DNA of 64,000 nt from an uncultured Bacteroidales bacterium (GTDB taxonomy: Bacteria; Bacteroidota; Bacteroidia; Bacteroidales; UBA932), in assembly GCA_945874155.1 (NCBI GenBank), contig CAMCFO010000010.1, positions 1 through 64,000 of the forward strand, read 5' to 3'. This document shows positions 32,619-41,833 of this stretch, piece by piece. The translations under genes were made by a program, and so were the position numbers. Below the pieces are notes generated by a model, which had not been told where the DNA came from, did no database searches, and was given only the letters and a program-made list of their open reading frames with translations. How positions within the stretch are numbered: the stretch's first letter is position 1; each line of letters starts with the position of its first letter.

Positions 32619-33212
32619 TTACTTTCCGCAGCAACCGCCTTCTCCTTCACAGCAACCGCCTTCTCCGTCGCCGCAACCGCCGCATTCTCCCTCGCTGCAA
32701 TGTCCGCCGCAGCCAGAACATCCGCCTGCAAGTTCGCCGTGGAGTCCTTCTTTGAGTTCCTTCTCGCTTGCAGCCCTCACTTCCACAATTTCACCGCTGA
32801 AATTCAAGGTCTTGCCAGCCATAGGGTGGTTCACGTCCACTTTAACGCTGTCCTGTGCCACCTTCACTATTGTTGCCGGAACAGGCTGTCCGAACTGGTT
32901 CATCAGGGTAATTGCTGAACCTTCTATCAGCAGATCGTGACGAATCTTGCCTTCCGGGTCTGTGAAAGCGGCAATAGGCAGGTCGATGATCCTTTCTGGG
33001 TCCACCTCGCCATAGCCTTCTGCCGGGCTGAGGGTGAATGCAAATTTGTCACCTGCACTCAGTCCAGCTATTGCCTCTTCGAATTTGGGAAGAAGATAAC
33101 CCATTCCCTGGATGAAGCTAAGAGGTCTTTCTTTTGTACAACTGTCAACAATTTGTCCGTCAACATTCAATTCGTAAATCAGTGCCACTACGGCATTTTG
33201 TGCTATTTTCAT
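32619..33212 (-). CDS. slyD: FKBP-type peptidyl-prolyl isomerase, SlyD-like, with Cys/Gly-rich tail
   Basis: ELNVDGQIVDSCTKERPLSFIQGMGYLLPKFEEAIAGLSAGDKFAFTLSPAEGYGEVD; tail GGCSGCGGHCSEGECGGCGDGEGGCCEGEGGCCGK. Confidence 0.92.
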   Translation of the reverse strand: MKIAQNAVVALIYELNVDGQIVDSCTKERPLSFIQGMGYLLPKFEEAIAGLSAGDKFAFTLSPAEGYGEVDPERIIDLPIAAFTDPEGKIRHDLLIEGSAITLMNQFGQPVPATIVKVAQDSVKVDVNHPMAGKTLNFSGEIVEVRAASEKELKEGLHGELAGGCSGCGGHCSEGECGGCGDGEGGCCEGEGGCCGK

Positions 33213-33250
33213 ATTCTTGTTAATTAATAATTTTCAAGTGAGCCGGATTC

Positions 33251-34633
33251 CTAGCTGAAATTCACCGAGGCGAAAGCTAAAGAGGGCAACCTCCAGGCCC
33301 CGCCACAATCTCGGGCATCGTCTCCTACGGCCAGCAAAGCGTTCCACAAATCCAAAATGTTCCCGGTAATAAGCATCTCTCTGATTGGCTTTCCAATCTT
33401 CCCGTCTTCAAACACAAACCCGGCCACACCGAAAGAGAAGTCGCCAGTAACGCTGTTACAATTTCCCCCGTTGAAGTCCGTAACATATATCCCGTCCCCG
33501 CATAGTCCAATAATCGTCGTCAAAGATAGCCTTTTCCCTTCTGATTGCAAAACTTCCTTCCCTTTAGTCAACGACCCGGACAGCCATTTTTTCAGCACCG
33601 GTCGGGAAATATCAGTATTGGTCCTTTCCATTCCCGTTTTATTTGCAGCCCAAGTGTTTGTGAAATAATTCTTTACCACTCCATTTTCAATCAGGGCAAG
33701 GTTCTTGGTCGCTGCCCCTTCCGTGTCGAACCATTTTGCACCGGCTTTATACTTTGCCCTTGCATAATCATACAGATTCAGGCCTTCCGGGAATATCCTT
33801 TTGCCCAAGCTGTCGCACAAAAACGACATATTCTGTTGGATGGACATACAACTGAGGGCATCCACAATGGGGGAGAGCAGTTTCGAAGCCACGTTTCCGT
33901 CCACAACCATAGTCTTTCCTCCACTTTCGACTTTCATCGGCCCAATTGACGCAACTGCCTTGTTCAGAGCTGTTTGTGCACAATGCTTTGGGTCAATTCC
34001 GTCCTTCTGTGAAGAAATCTCCCACCAATAGGCGCTGAAACGCACTCCGGAATCGGTGATGATGGTGATGTCGGACGAGCAGGTGAATCCGCTTTCAAAA
34101 TGCATCATTTTGTAACCGCGTGAGTCGAGATGGACTGTGGCCACAGCATAGTCGCTGTAATCGTTTTCCTCGGATACCAGTTTCCAGGACTCCCCACAGG
34201 CATTTCCCAGGTGCATCAGAGATAGTTTTCCAAGCCTTTCCTTTTCGTTTGTTTCGTAATACCGGCTGTCCCATAGTCCTGCCTCGTATCCCTCGGCCGC
34301 ATCTTTGGCCATACATTCCTCCGGCGGCAATTGTCTGCACGGGTCTGCCTCCATCAGATTGAGAATCTGAACCGCTTTGCCGATAAATACCTGCAAGTCA
34401 TTGCTGTTGAGCCTGTTGGTCGAAAAGGAACCGAAATGCCCTTGTGAGAAAAAACGGAAGGTAAGGTTGCGGTCCAGTCGATGCTGAATGTTGTCCATAA
34501 TGCCGTCCCTCATTATGCAAGTGTCTGAAACACTTTTATTTAAGGTGACTGAGGCAGCTTCGACACCAAGCCGTAGAGCCTCCTGAAGGCTGAATTCAGC
34601 CAATTCCATTTCATCTTTTTCAATCAGTTCCAT
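33251..34633 (-). CDS. pmbA: TldD/PmbA family protein (PmbA/TldE type)
   Basis: 460 aa; GLCGDGIYVTDFNGGNCNSVTGDFSFGVAGFVFEDGKIGKPIREMLITGN; no HExxxH seen, favouring the PmbA/TldE subunit. Confidence 0.85.
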   Translation of the reverse strand: MELIEKDEMELAEFSLQEALRLGVEAASVTLNKSVSDTCIMRDGIMDNIQHRLDRNLTFRFFSQGHFGSFSTNRLNSNDLQVFIGKAVQILNLMEADPCRQLPPEECMAKDAAEGYEAGLWDSRYYETNEKERLGKLSLMHLGNACGESWKLVSEENDYSDYAVATVHLDSRGYKMMHFESGFTCSSDITIITDSGVRFSAYWWEISSQKDGIDPKHCAQTALNKAVASIGPMKVESGGKTMVVDGNVASKLLSPIVDALSCMSIQQNMSFLCDSLGKRIFPEGLNLYDYARAKYKAGAKWFDTEGAATKNLALIENGVVKNYFTNTWAANKTGMERTNTDISRPVLKKWLSGSLTKGKEVLQSEGKRLSLTTIIGLCGDGIYVTDFNGGNCNSVTGDFSFGVAGFVFEDGKIGKPIREMLITGNILDLWNALLAVGDDARDCGGAWRLPSLAFASVNFS

Positions 34634-34738
34634 TCTCTCGAAATTTTACAGCATAATGACCTGCAAATTTAGTCAAGTTTGCTTATATTTGCGACTTGTT
34701 TTGAATTTTCAAGAATCATTAATCAATTTTTTGTGGCT

Positions 34739-35326
34739 ATGAGTAATTCTGGCATCAATCTGGTTGAAAAACTGAAGTTCTACAAGGATTTCCCCAAAGA
34801 AGGCATCAACTTTATCGACATTATGCCTTTGATGTCCTCCAAAGAGGTTTTTGCGCAAGTAATCAGCGAACTTGATGCAGCGGTCAAGTCTCCTTCTTTG
34901 GCTCTTCCGGAGGCAAGGGGATTTCTATTCGGTGCACCTCTTCTTCTGACTGACTGTGTCGTGAAGAATATCATTCCTGTGCGCAAGTCTGGTAAACTAC
35001 CTTTTGCTGAAGGGGACCTCACCGGCGTAGAAATAATGAAGGAATACGGAGCCGACAAGCTTTTCTACCGAGACAGCGATATAGCGGCAGGAGAATTGGT
35101 GTCGGATGTATTCGAAATCGCGATACTGGACGACATCCTTGCCACTGGAGGCACAGCCGAGGCTCTTGCCAAATCCCTGAACAGCAAGATTATAGTGAAG
35201 GATGGTGTTCCACATAAAGTGGTGGTGAAACAGTTTGTATTCCTTGTGGAGATTGACGACCTGCATGGAGCCCAGCGTCTGGAAAAAATCGCTCCAGTCA
35301 CTTCACTCATCCACCTGAACGACTGA
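34739..35326 (+). CDS. apt: Adenine phosphoribosyltransferase
   Basis: LKFYKDFPKEGINFIDIMPLM; PEARGFLFGAPLL; VAILDDILATGGTAEAL-like PRPP loop; start at MSNSGINL. Confidence 0.92.
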   Translation: MSNSGINLVEKLKFYKDFPKEGINFIDIMPLMSSKEVFAQVISELDAAVKSPSLALPEARGFLFGAPLLLTDCVVKNIIPVRKSGKLPFAEGDLTGVEIMKEYGADKLFYRDSDIAAGELVSDVFEIAILDDILATGGTAEALAKSLNSKIIVKDGVPHKVVVKQFVFLVEIDDLHGAQRLEKIAPVTSLIHLND

Positions 35327-35390
35327 CAACTTCCTGGGGCAGTTGACTCAGGTCCTTTTATCCAGCCGCTTGTATTTCAGAAATATTTTG

Positions 35391-35398
35391 TATCTTTG
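35391..35398 (+). promoter_or_regulatory. -7 promoter element (TATCTTTG) for tRNA-Gln
   Basis: TATCTTTG with TTG near 35370 (-33-like). Confidence 0.5.
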
Positions 35399-35408
35399 CA
35401 CCCGGAAT

Positions 35409-35479
35409 TGAGATATGGTGTAATGGTAGCACTACAGATTTTGGTTCTGTCTGTAGAGGTTCGAATCCTCTTATCTCAA
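35409..35479 (+). tRNA. tRNA-Gln (UUG)
   Basis: TGAGATATGGTGTAATGGTAGCACTACAGATTTTGGTTCTGTCTGTAGAGGTTCGAATCCTCTTATCTCAA; anticodon TTG. Confidence 0.96.
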
Positions 35480-35493
35480 CAAAAGTACCTTAG

Positions 35494-35521
35494 TACCTCG
35501 GAGGAATCCGGGGTATTTTTG
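35494..35521 (+). terminator. Terminator downstream of tRNA-Gln
   Basis: TACCTCGGA GGAA TCCGGGGTA stem (with G-T pair) then TTTTT. Confidence 0.65.
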
Positions 35522-35587
35522 CATCTGGATTTTTGTGTGTCCATTTTGGACACCTTTGACGCCTTCTTATTTTTGACTTATCACTCA

Positions 35588-35611
35588 TTAGATGAAAACA
35601 TTTTCATCTAA
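35588..35611. repeat. Perfect inverted repeat
   Basis: TTAGATGAAAA-CA-TTTTCATCTAA, 11-bp arms. Confidence 0.7.
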
Positions 35612-35702
35612 TCTATGTAATCTTCTGAATTATACCAATTTACGAGACTTTTACCAACCACTTTTGGCAATTATACCGAAGTGACTGGGGGTAAGAAGCT
35701 TT

Positions 35703-35742
35703 AGCTCATTTTTTTTTGCGCAAAGCGCAAAAAAAATGAGCT
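35703..35742. repeat. Long near-perfect inverted repeat
   Basis: AGCTCA(T9)GCGC-AAA-GCGC(A8)TGAGCT. Confidence 0.75.
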
Positions 35743-35944
35743 GTCGTCGCTCACGCGAGGACACCTCATACTAACCACATAATTAATAACACTAAAACTA
35801 ATAACCAATGAGCTTCGGAGTACTCAGAAGAGTGACATCCTTAACTCGATGCAAAGGTAAGCATTATTTTTTATTCTGCAAATTTTTTCGAAGAAAAATG
35901 CAAAAAAAAACTTTCAAATTCCAATGTCAAAAATCAAAGTACGA

Positions 35945-36526
35945 TTACAAAAAGTGAAGTAAATGAGAATGGACCAGATGCGCCGGAAGCCCCATAACAG
36001 TAAAGTAAGAGCCTGATATTCCGCTAATTGCAGCAAGCCCAATCCATTCCTGAATGCCGTATGCCCCTGCTTTGTCGAAAGGTTGAAATTTGTCAATATA
36101 GAAGGCAATTTCACTTTCAGACAGTTCGGCAAAGTGCACCTGACATACATCAGTGAAAGTATCTTCCTCAATATGGTTACGAATTGTAACTCCAGTAACC
36201 ACTTCGTGCGTTCTGCCGGAAAGTTTTCTCAACATTCTCTCCGCATCTTCTTTGCCGTGGGGCTTGCCCATCACTTCTGAATCACAAAGTACGATGGTGT
36301 CCGCTGTAATCAGAACTTCATTTTCCTGCAAAGGTCTGTGAAATCCGTGTGATTTTCCCCGGGATAAGATCGCTGGAATATCGTGCAGGGGAGTGCCCGG
36401 TTCGAAATGCTCCTCAAAATTGTTTGCGGTGTCCACTTCGAAATCAATGCAAAGTCCCTGGAGTATCTCCTTCCTTCTCGGGGATGCACTTCCAAGAATT
36501 ATATGTTTATTTGTCGCAAAGTACAT
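35945..36526 (-). CDS. maf: Maf-like nucleotide pyrophosphatase
   Basis: HIILGSASPRRKEILQGLCIDFEV; VLITADTIVLCDSEVMGKP; DKAGAYGIQEW. Confidence 0.93.
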   Translation of the reverse strand: MYFATNKHIILGSASPRRKEILQGLCIDFEVDTANNFEEHFEPGTPLHDIPAILSRGKSHGFHRPLQENEVLITADTIVLCDSEVMGKPHGKEDAERMLRKLSGRTHEVVTGVTIRNHIEEDTFTDVCQVHFAELSESEIAFYIDKFQPFDKAGAYGIQEWIGLAAISGISGSYFTVMGLPAHLVHSHLLHFL

Positions 36527-36529
36527 TTC

Positions 36530-36694
36530 AGTAATATGAAAAGAATAAGTTGCCTCAGATTTGAATTAGATTTTCGAGGTCAGATTTTCACCCGAAGAAG
36601 GAGCATAGCCGTAGCTATGTGACTGATGAGGGAGGAAATATGGACCGAAAAGATTTTCAAAGATGATGCAGGTTATTTTTTGAGGATTACTAAT
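36530..36694. repeat. 165-bp intergenic repeat, copy 1
   Basis: AGTAATATGAAAAGAATAAGTTGCCTCAG...GAGGATTACTAAT; by eye 163/165 identical to 52472-52636; imperfect terminal inverted repeats and central CATAGC-CGTA-GCTATG hairpin. Confidence 0.93.
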
Positions 36695-37268
36695 AACATT
36701 TCTCATAAGCGGAAATGTCAAGGCTCCACTTGTTCTGAATTCTCAAAGTGATTTCAATGATTTCCCGGACAAAGCGCTTGCCGGCAGGGAAGACCGATAC
36801 ATAGTCTGCGGAAAGCAATGCTTCCTCCATCGCATCAGCCGGACAAATACCAAGTCCTGCAGCCTTCAGCACCGGCACATCAGGAAGGTCGTCACCGCAA
36901 TAGAGCACTTCTTCGGCAGCAAGACCATGCTTGTCCATAAAATTCTCAAAATCTGCTATCTTGTTCTTGGAATTCAAATATATATCCGGCCCGCTGAAGC
37001 CGAACTTGCTGAAACGACTGACTATGCTGTCCGAGTGCCCGCCGGTGATGATGCCCAGTTTGAAACCATGCATTCCAGCCATCCTGAGCCCGAACCCGTC
37101 CTTGGCATCATAAGTTCTGAGGAACTCACCGGAATTATCCACGAAAATGCTTCCGTCAGTCATTACCCCGTCAATGTCGAAGGTAAATGCCTTGATTTTC
37201 AAGAACTTCTCATAAAGCGAGTCTGGAATTTCCAGTTCCCGCAATTGTGAATTCACTATTTTTACCAT
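36690..37268 (-). CDS. HAD-family phosphatase, KdsC-like (KDO 8-phosphate phosphatase)
   Basis: AFTFDIDGVMTDGSIFVDNSGEFLRTYDAKDGFGLRMAG; YCGDDLPDVPVLKAAGLGICPADA. Confidence 0.88.
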   Translation of the reverse strand: MVKIVNSQLRELEIPDSLYEKFLKIKAFTFDIDGVMTDGSIFVDNSGEFLRTYDAKDGFGLRMAGMHGFKLGIITGGHSDSIVSRFSKFGFSGPDIYLNSKNKIADFENFMDKHGLAAEEVLYCGDDLPDVPVLKAAGLGICPADAMEEALLSADYVSVFPAGKRFVREIIEITLRIQNKWSLDISAYEKCY

Positions 37269-37270
37269 CT

Positions 37271-37576
37271 CTATGACTTTGTGCCGTTGTTGCCGAATCC
37301 GCCCATAGGGAAGGTGTCATTGCGTCCGAAGGTTATCTGTCCGAACTGTGATTCGTATTTCTGGATATTGTCCTGAAGCGCAAGCATAAGCCTCTTCGCA
37401 TGTTCCGGAGTCATAATGATGCGGTTGCTCACAGCAGCTTTCTGCAGCCCAGGCAGCATAGTGGCGAAATCGATGATGAATTCGCTATGTGAATGTGAAA
37501 TGATGGCGAGATTGGCGTAACTGCCTTTTGCAATTTCAGTCGGGAGTTCAATGTCGAGTTTACGTTCGTTTTCCAT
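37271..37576 (-). CDS. DUF3467 domain protein
   Basis: 101 aa; ELPTEIAKGSYANLAIISHSHSEFIIDFATMLPGLQKAAVSNRIIMTPEHAKRLMLALQDNI. Confidence 0.85.
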   Translation of the reverse strand: MENERKLDIELPTEIAKGSYANLAIISHSHSEFIIDFATMLPGLQKAAVSNRIIMTPEHAKRLMLALQDNIQKYESQFGQITFGRNDTFPMGGFGNNGTKS

Positions 37577-37696
37577 ATCTTGTGTATTTTGGCGCGAAGT
37601 TAGTCAAAAAATATGTATCTTTGCAATTCTGTCGTCCCGGAGGCAGGAAAAATGTCAAACAATCTGTTCCGGAAAAGAAAAATGGATTAAAAACTA

Positions 37697-40357
37697 TTGA
37701 AAGATATGGAATTGCAGTCTAAGTATGACCCGTCGTCAACCGAAGACAAATGGTACGCCTATTGGCTGGAACACAATTTTTTCCACTCGGAGCCCGATGA
37801 GAGGGAGCCTTATACCATAGTTATACCTCCGCCAAATGTCACGGGAATCCTGCATATGGGACACGTTCTGAACAACACAATCAACGATGTACTCATCCGC
37901 AAGGCCAGAATGGACGGCAAGAATGCCTGCTGGATACCCGGTACGGACCATGCGTCCATCGCAACCGAGAGCAAGGTCGTGGCCAAATTGAAGGCTGAGG
38001 GCATAAGCAAGGAAGACCTTACCAGGGAAGAATTCCTCAAGCACGCCTGGGAATGGAAGGAAAAGCACGGCGGAATCATACTTTCGCAGCTCCGCAAACT
38101 CGGTGCATCCTGCGACTGGGACAGGACCAAATTCACTATGGACCCGGATTTGAGCCAGGCCGTAATCAACACCTTTGTATATTTCTATGAGAAAGGGTAC
38201 ATTTATCAGGGTGTGCGTATGGTGAACTGGGATCCGGTGGGCCTCACGGCTGTGAGCGACGAGGAAGTAGTGCACAAGGACACCGCCAGCAAGTTCTACC
38301 ATATGCGCTATTTCGTTTCGGACGGCAAGGGGAATCCCACTGACAAGTACATTGTGGTTGCGACCACAAGGCCTGAAACCATTATGGCCGATGCCGCAGT
38401 CTGCATAAATCCGGCCGACGAGAGATACCACTGGCTCAAGGGCAAGAAGGTGCTTATTCCTCTTATAAATAAGGAAATTCCTATTATAGAGGACTCTTAT
38501 GTGGAGATGGATTTCGGAACAGGCTGCCTCAAGGTTACCCCAGCCCACGACGTAAACGACTATAATATAGGTCTGAGGCACAATCTGCAGGTGCTCGACA
38601 TCATCGACGATCACGGATGCCTCAATGAGAAGGCCCAGATACTCATAGGAGAAGACAGATTCGTGGCAAGGAAGAAGATTGCCAAGATGCTCGAAGAAGC
38701 CGGAAATCTCGAAAAGACAGAGGATTACACCTCACCTATAGGCTATTCCGAAAGGACTGATGCCGTAATAGAGCCGAAACTTTCCAAGCAATGGTTCCTC
38801 AAGATGGACGTGCTCGCAAAGGCTGCCCTGGAGAGCGTGGAAAGCGGCAGAATACGTCTTATTCCGGAAAAATACCGCAATACCTACCGTCACTGGATGG
38901 AGACCGCCCACGACTGGTGCATTTCCCGTCAGCTCTGGTGGGGACAGCGCATCCCGGCCTATTATCTGCCTGACGGTTCATTCGTAGTGGCGCCAAGCCC
39001 AGAAGCAGCCCTTCAAAAGGCACAGGAAAAATGTGCAGGAATCACTATGGACCAACTTCACCAGGACGAAGATGTGCTGGACACCTGGTTCTCCTCCTGG
39101 CTTTGGCCGATCTCCGTTTTCGATGCTGAAATGCCGGGACATCCGGACCATAAGCCGAACCGGGATTTGAGCTACTATTATCCTACAAATGACCTCGTTA
39201 CGGGACCTGACATCATCTTTTTCTGGGTTGCCAGAATGGTTATGGCCGGAGACGAGTTTATGAAGGAAGAGCCGTTCCGCAATGTATATTTCACCGGCAT
39301 AGTCAGGGACAAGATTGGCCGCAAGATGAGCAAAACACTCGGAAACTCTCCGGACCCTCTGGTACTCATAGAGAAATACGGTGCCGATGCAGTGCGCCTC
39401 GGAATGTTGCTCTGCAGTTCAGCCGGAAACGATATACTCTACGACGAATCTCAGATTGAGCAGGGCCGCAACTTCTGCAACAAAATCTGGAATGCTTTCC
39501 GACTTGTAAAGGGATGGGCAGTAGATGAAACTCTGGAACAGTCTGAATCTTCAGCAGTTGCGGTGGATTGGTTTAACAACAAGTTGAACTCAGTTGTGGC
39601 AGTGGTTAACGACCATTTCTCCAAGTTCAGGATTTCCGATGCCCTGATGGCGGTTTACAAATTCTTCTGGGACGATTTCTGCGCCTGGTACCTGGAACTT
39701 GTGAAACCAGCTTATGGTTCTCCGATTGATGCCGCCACCTACAATGCAACAGTAGGATTCTTCGAGCAGTTGCTCAAGATGGTTCACCCGATAATGCCGT
39801 TCATTTCTGAAGAACTTTGGCACGCTGTCCGCGACCGCAAAGATGGCGAGACCATAATGTTTGAGCGTTTCCCTCAGGCTGGAGAGGTCAATGAGGCTTT
39901 GCTTCAGGCATTTGAACAGGCTTGCGGAGTGGTGGCAGGTGTGAGGAACATCAGGCAGCAGAAGGGGATTTCTCCTAAAGACAGCCTCAGCCTGAAAGTC
40001 GTGGGGGACTATGATCAAACCTTGTCTCCTGTCATTGCCAAGCTCGCAAATGTCAGCAATATAGAGCATCTCACTTCAATTGATGATTCAGAAGCGGGAG
40101 TCTCATTTATGTCAGGCACATTGAAGGTGTTCGTACCTCTTTCCGGGCTTGTGGACGAAAGCGAGGAAATCAAGAAACTCGAAGCTGAACTGACCTATCT
40201 CGAAGGCTTCCTCAAATCTGTTCGTGGCAAACTGTCCAATGAAAAGTTTGTCGCACACGCTCCCGAAGCAGTTGTGGCTGCCGAAAGGAAGAAGGAATCC
40301 GATGCAATGAGCAAGATTGAAAGCATAAAAAAGAGTCTTGAAATATTGAAGAAATGA
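37697..40357 (+). CDS. valS: Valyl-tRNA synthetase
   Basis: [26 protein letters not shown] (HIGH region); [15 protein letters not shown] (KMSKS); C-terminal coiled coil. Confidence 0.97.
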   Translation: MKDMELQSKYDPSSTEDKWYAYWLEHNFFHSEPDEREPYTIVIPPPNVTGILHMGHVLNNTINDVLIRKARMDGKNACWIPGTDHASIATESKVVAKLKAEGISKEDLTREEFLKHAWEWKEKHGGIILSQLRKLGASCDWDRTKFTMDPDLSQAVINTFVYFYEKGYIYQGVRMVNWDPVGLTAVSDEEVVHKDTASKFYHMRYFVSDGKGNPTDKYIVVATTRPETIMADAAVCINPADERYHWLKGKKVLIPLINKEIPIIEDSYVEMDFGTGCLKVTPAHDVNDYNIGLRHNLQVLDIIDDHGCLNEKAQILIGEDRFVARKKIAKMLEEAGNLEKTEDYTSPIGYSERTDAVIEPKLSKQWFLKMDVLAKAALESVESGRIRLIPEKYRNTYRHWMETAHDWCISRQLWWGQRIPAYYLPDGSFVVAPSPEAALQKAQEKCAGITMDQLHQDEDVLDTWFSSWLWPISVFDAEMPGHPDHKPNRDLSYYYPTNDLVTGPDIIFFWVARMVMAGDEFMKEEPFRNVYFTGIVRDKIGRKMSKTLGNSPDPLVLIEKYGADAVRLGMLLCSSAGNDILYDESQIEQGRNFCNKIWNAFRLVKGWAVDETLEQSESSAVAVDWFNNKLNSVVAVVNDHFSKFRISDALMAVYKFFWDDFCAWYLELVKPAYGSPIDAATYNATVGFFEQLLKMVHPIMPFISEELWHAVRDRKDGETIMFERFPQAGEVNEALLQAFEQACGVVAGVRNIRQQKGISPKDSLSLKVVGDYDQTLSPVIAKLANVSNIEHLTSIDDSEAGVSFMSGTLKVFVPLSGLVDESEEIKKLEAELTYLEGFLKSVRGKLSNEKFVAHAPEAVVAAERKKESDAMSKIESIKKSLEILKK

Positions 40358-40770
40358 TAGAGTCAACCGAATATTTGGATGTGCGGTATTACGAGACCGA
40401 CCAGATGGCAATAGTCCATCACTCCAATTACATACGTTATTTCGAGTGCGGCAGGGCAAAATTGATGCAAGACGTGGGATTCTCCCAGACCAGAATTGAG
40501 GCAGAGGGGGTTATGACCGCCGTGGCCGCTGTGACTGCACAGTACAAGTCGCCTGCAAAATACGGAGACAGGTTGAGAATAGTCACCCGTCTGCGCGATC
40601 TTCCCACTGCAAGAATCCTTTTTGAAACCGAAATCTTCAACCAGGATGATATTCTGCTTTGCACGGGTACGGTCAAACTGGGATTCATAGACTCGACCAC
40701 ACGCAGGCCTGTGCGCTGTCCGGACGACCTCCTGAAGGTTCTGGAGCCATATTTCCCTGAATCCAAGTAA
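40354..40770 (+). CDS. Acyl-CoA thioesterase (YbgC/4HBT hot-dog family)
   Basis: [29 protein letters not shown]. Confidence 0.9.
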   Translation: MIESTEYLDVRYYETDQMAIVHHSNYIRYFECGRAKLMQDVGFSQTRIEAEGVMTAVAAVTAQYKSPAKYGDRLRIVTRLRDLPTARILFETEIFNQDDILLCTGTVKLGFIDSTTRRPVRCPDDLLKVLEPYFPESK

Positions 40771-40798
40771 TTGCACAAACACTAAAATATAGAATAAT

Positions 40799-41047
40799 AT
40801 GTTGACAGTATTACCTCTTGGCGTTTTTGGACCTTGGCAGATTGTAGCCATCGTTCTTGTTGTTCTCCTGCTTTTCGGCGGCAAAAAGATTCCTGAACTT
40901 ATGAAGGGACTCGGAAAGGGTGTGAAAAGCTTCAAACAGGGAATGCAGGAAGCTGACAAGGAGATTCAGGAAATCAAACAGGAAATAGAAGCTCCGGCGC
41001 AGACTGAAAAAAAGACAGAAGAGGTCAAAAAGACAGAGGAAAAATAG
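40799..41047 (+). CDS. tatA: Sec-independent translocase subunit TatA
   Basis: [44 protein letters not shown]; followed by tatC. Confidence 0.93.
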   Translation: MLTVLPLGVFGPWQIVAIVLVVLLLFGGKKIPELMKGLGKGVKSFKQGMQEADKEIQEIKQEIEAPAQTEKKTEEVKKTEEK

Positions 41048-41059
41048 TCACTCTTTCCT

Positions 41060-41833
41060 ATGTCCACGAATGAATCACCCGAAATGAGTTTCTGGGACCA
41101 TCTGGAGGTGCTGAGGGGAACACTGTTCCGTTCGGCACTTTCGGTGATGATTATAGCCCTTGTACTCTTTTGCCTTAAAGACTATTTCTTTGATTCCGTG
41201 GTACTTGCTCCGACAAAGGCGAGTTTCCCGACCTATCGTCTGTTCGGCATTGCAACCAATATAGACTTGGTGAATTATGAACTGTCCGCGCAGTTTATGG
41301 TGCATTTGAGGGTGTCTCTTCTGGCTGCATTGGTGCTGGCTACTCCCTACATTCTTTTCGAACTGTGGAAGTTCATAGCCCCGGCACTATATGAAAGGGA
41401 AAAAAGAAAAATCCGTTTTGCTTTCCTTTTCGCCGGGGGATTGTTCTATGCAGGACTTGTGACAGGGTATTTTATCCTCCTTCCGTTTATCTTGAATTTC
41501 TTCAACGGCTATGTGGTGAGCGACCTTCTGAAGAACACAATATCGCTCACCTCCTATATGTCTTCATTCTTTTCTTCGCTCTTTTCGATGGGAGTTGCTT
41601 TCGAATTGCCTGCAGTGGTGTTGGTGCTTTCGGAGTTGGGCTTGATAGACAGGGAATTCCTCAAAAAGTACCGCAAACACGCCTTGGTGGTAATTCTCAT
41701 TATAGCCGCATTCATCACTCCGGCAGACCTGCTTTCAATGTTCATTGTCGCTCTGCCATTGTATCTTTTATATGAATTCAGCATTCTTATATGCAAGAAG
41801 GGGGAGAATTCGGAAAATGAAGCTGAAGTATGA
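41060..41833 (+). CDS. tatC: Sec-independent translocase subunit TatC
   Basis: MSFWDHLEVLRGTLFRSALS; six TM pattern; ELPAVVLVLSELGL. Confidence 0.95.
   Translation: MSTNESPEMSFWDHLEVLRGTLFRSALSVMIIALVLFCLKDYFFDSVVLAPTKASFPTYRLFGIATNIDLVNYELSAQFMVHLRVSLLAALVLATPYILFELWKFIAPALYEREKRKIRFAFLFAGGLFYAGLVTGYFILLPFILNFFNGYVVSDLLKNTISLTSYMSSFFSSLFSMGVAFELPAVVLVLSELGLIDREFLKKYRKHALVVILIIAAFITPADLLSMFIVALPLYLLYEFSILICKKGENSENEAEV

Noticed and set aside
32619-32731. Ala/Glu/Lys-rich N-terminal extension of the glycosyltransferase ORF (MQADVLAAADIAARENAAVAATEKAVAVKEKAVAAES)
   Set aside because: This is the out-of-frame reading of the slyD Cys/Gly-rich tail; a GTG at 32614 just after the slyD stop gives a normal GT2 start.
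36530-36694. 165-bp repeat as a CRISPR or IS element
   Set aside because: Two isolated copies 16 kb apart, no spacer periodicity, no transposase ORF.
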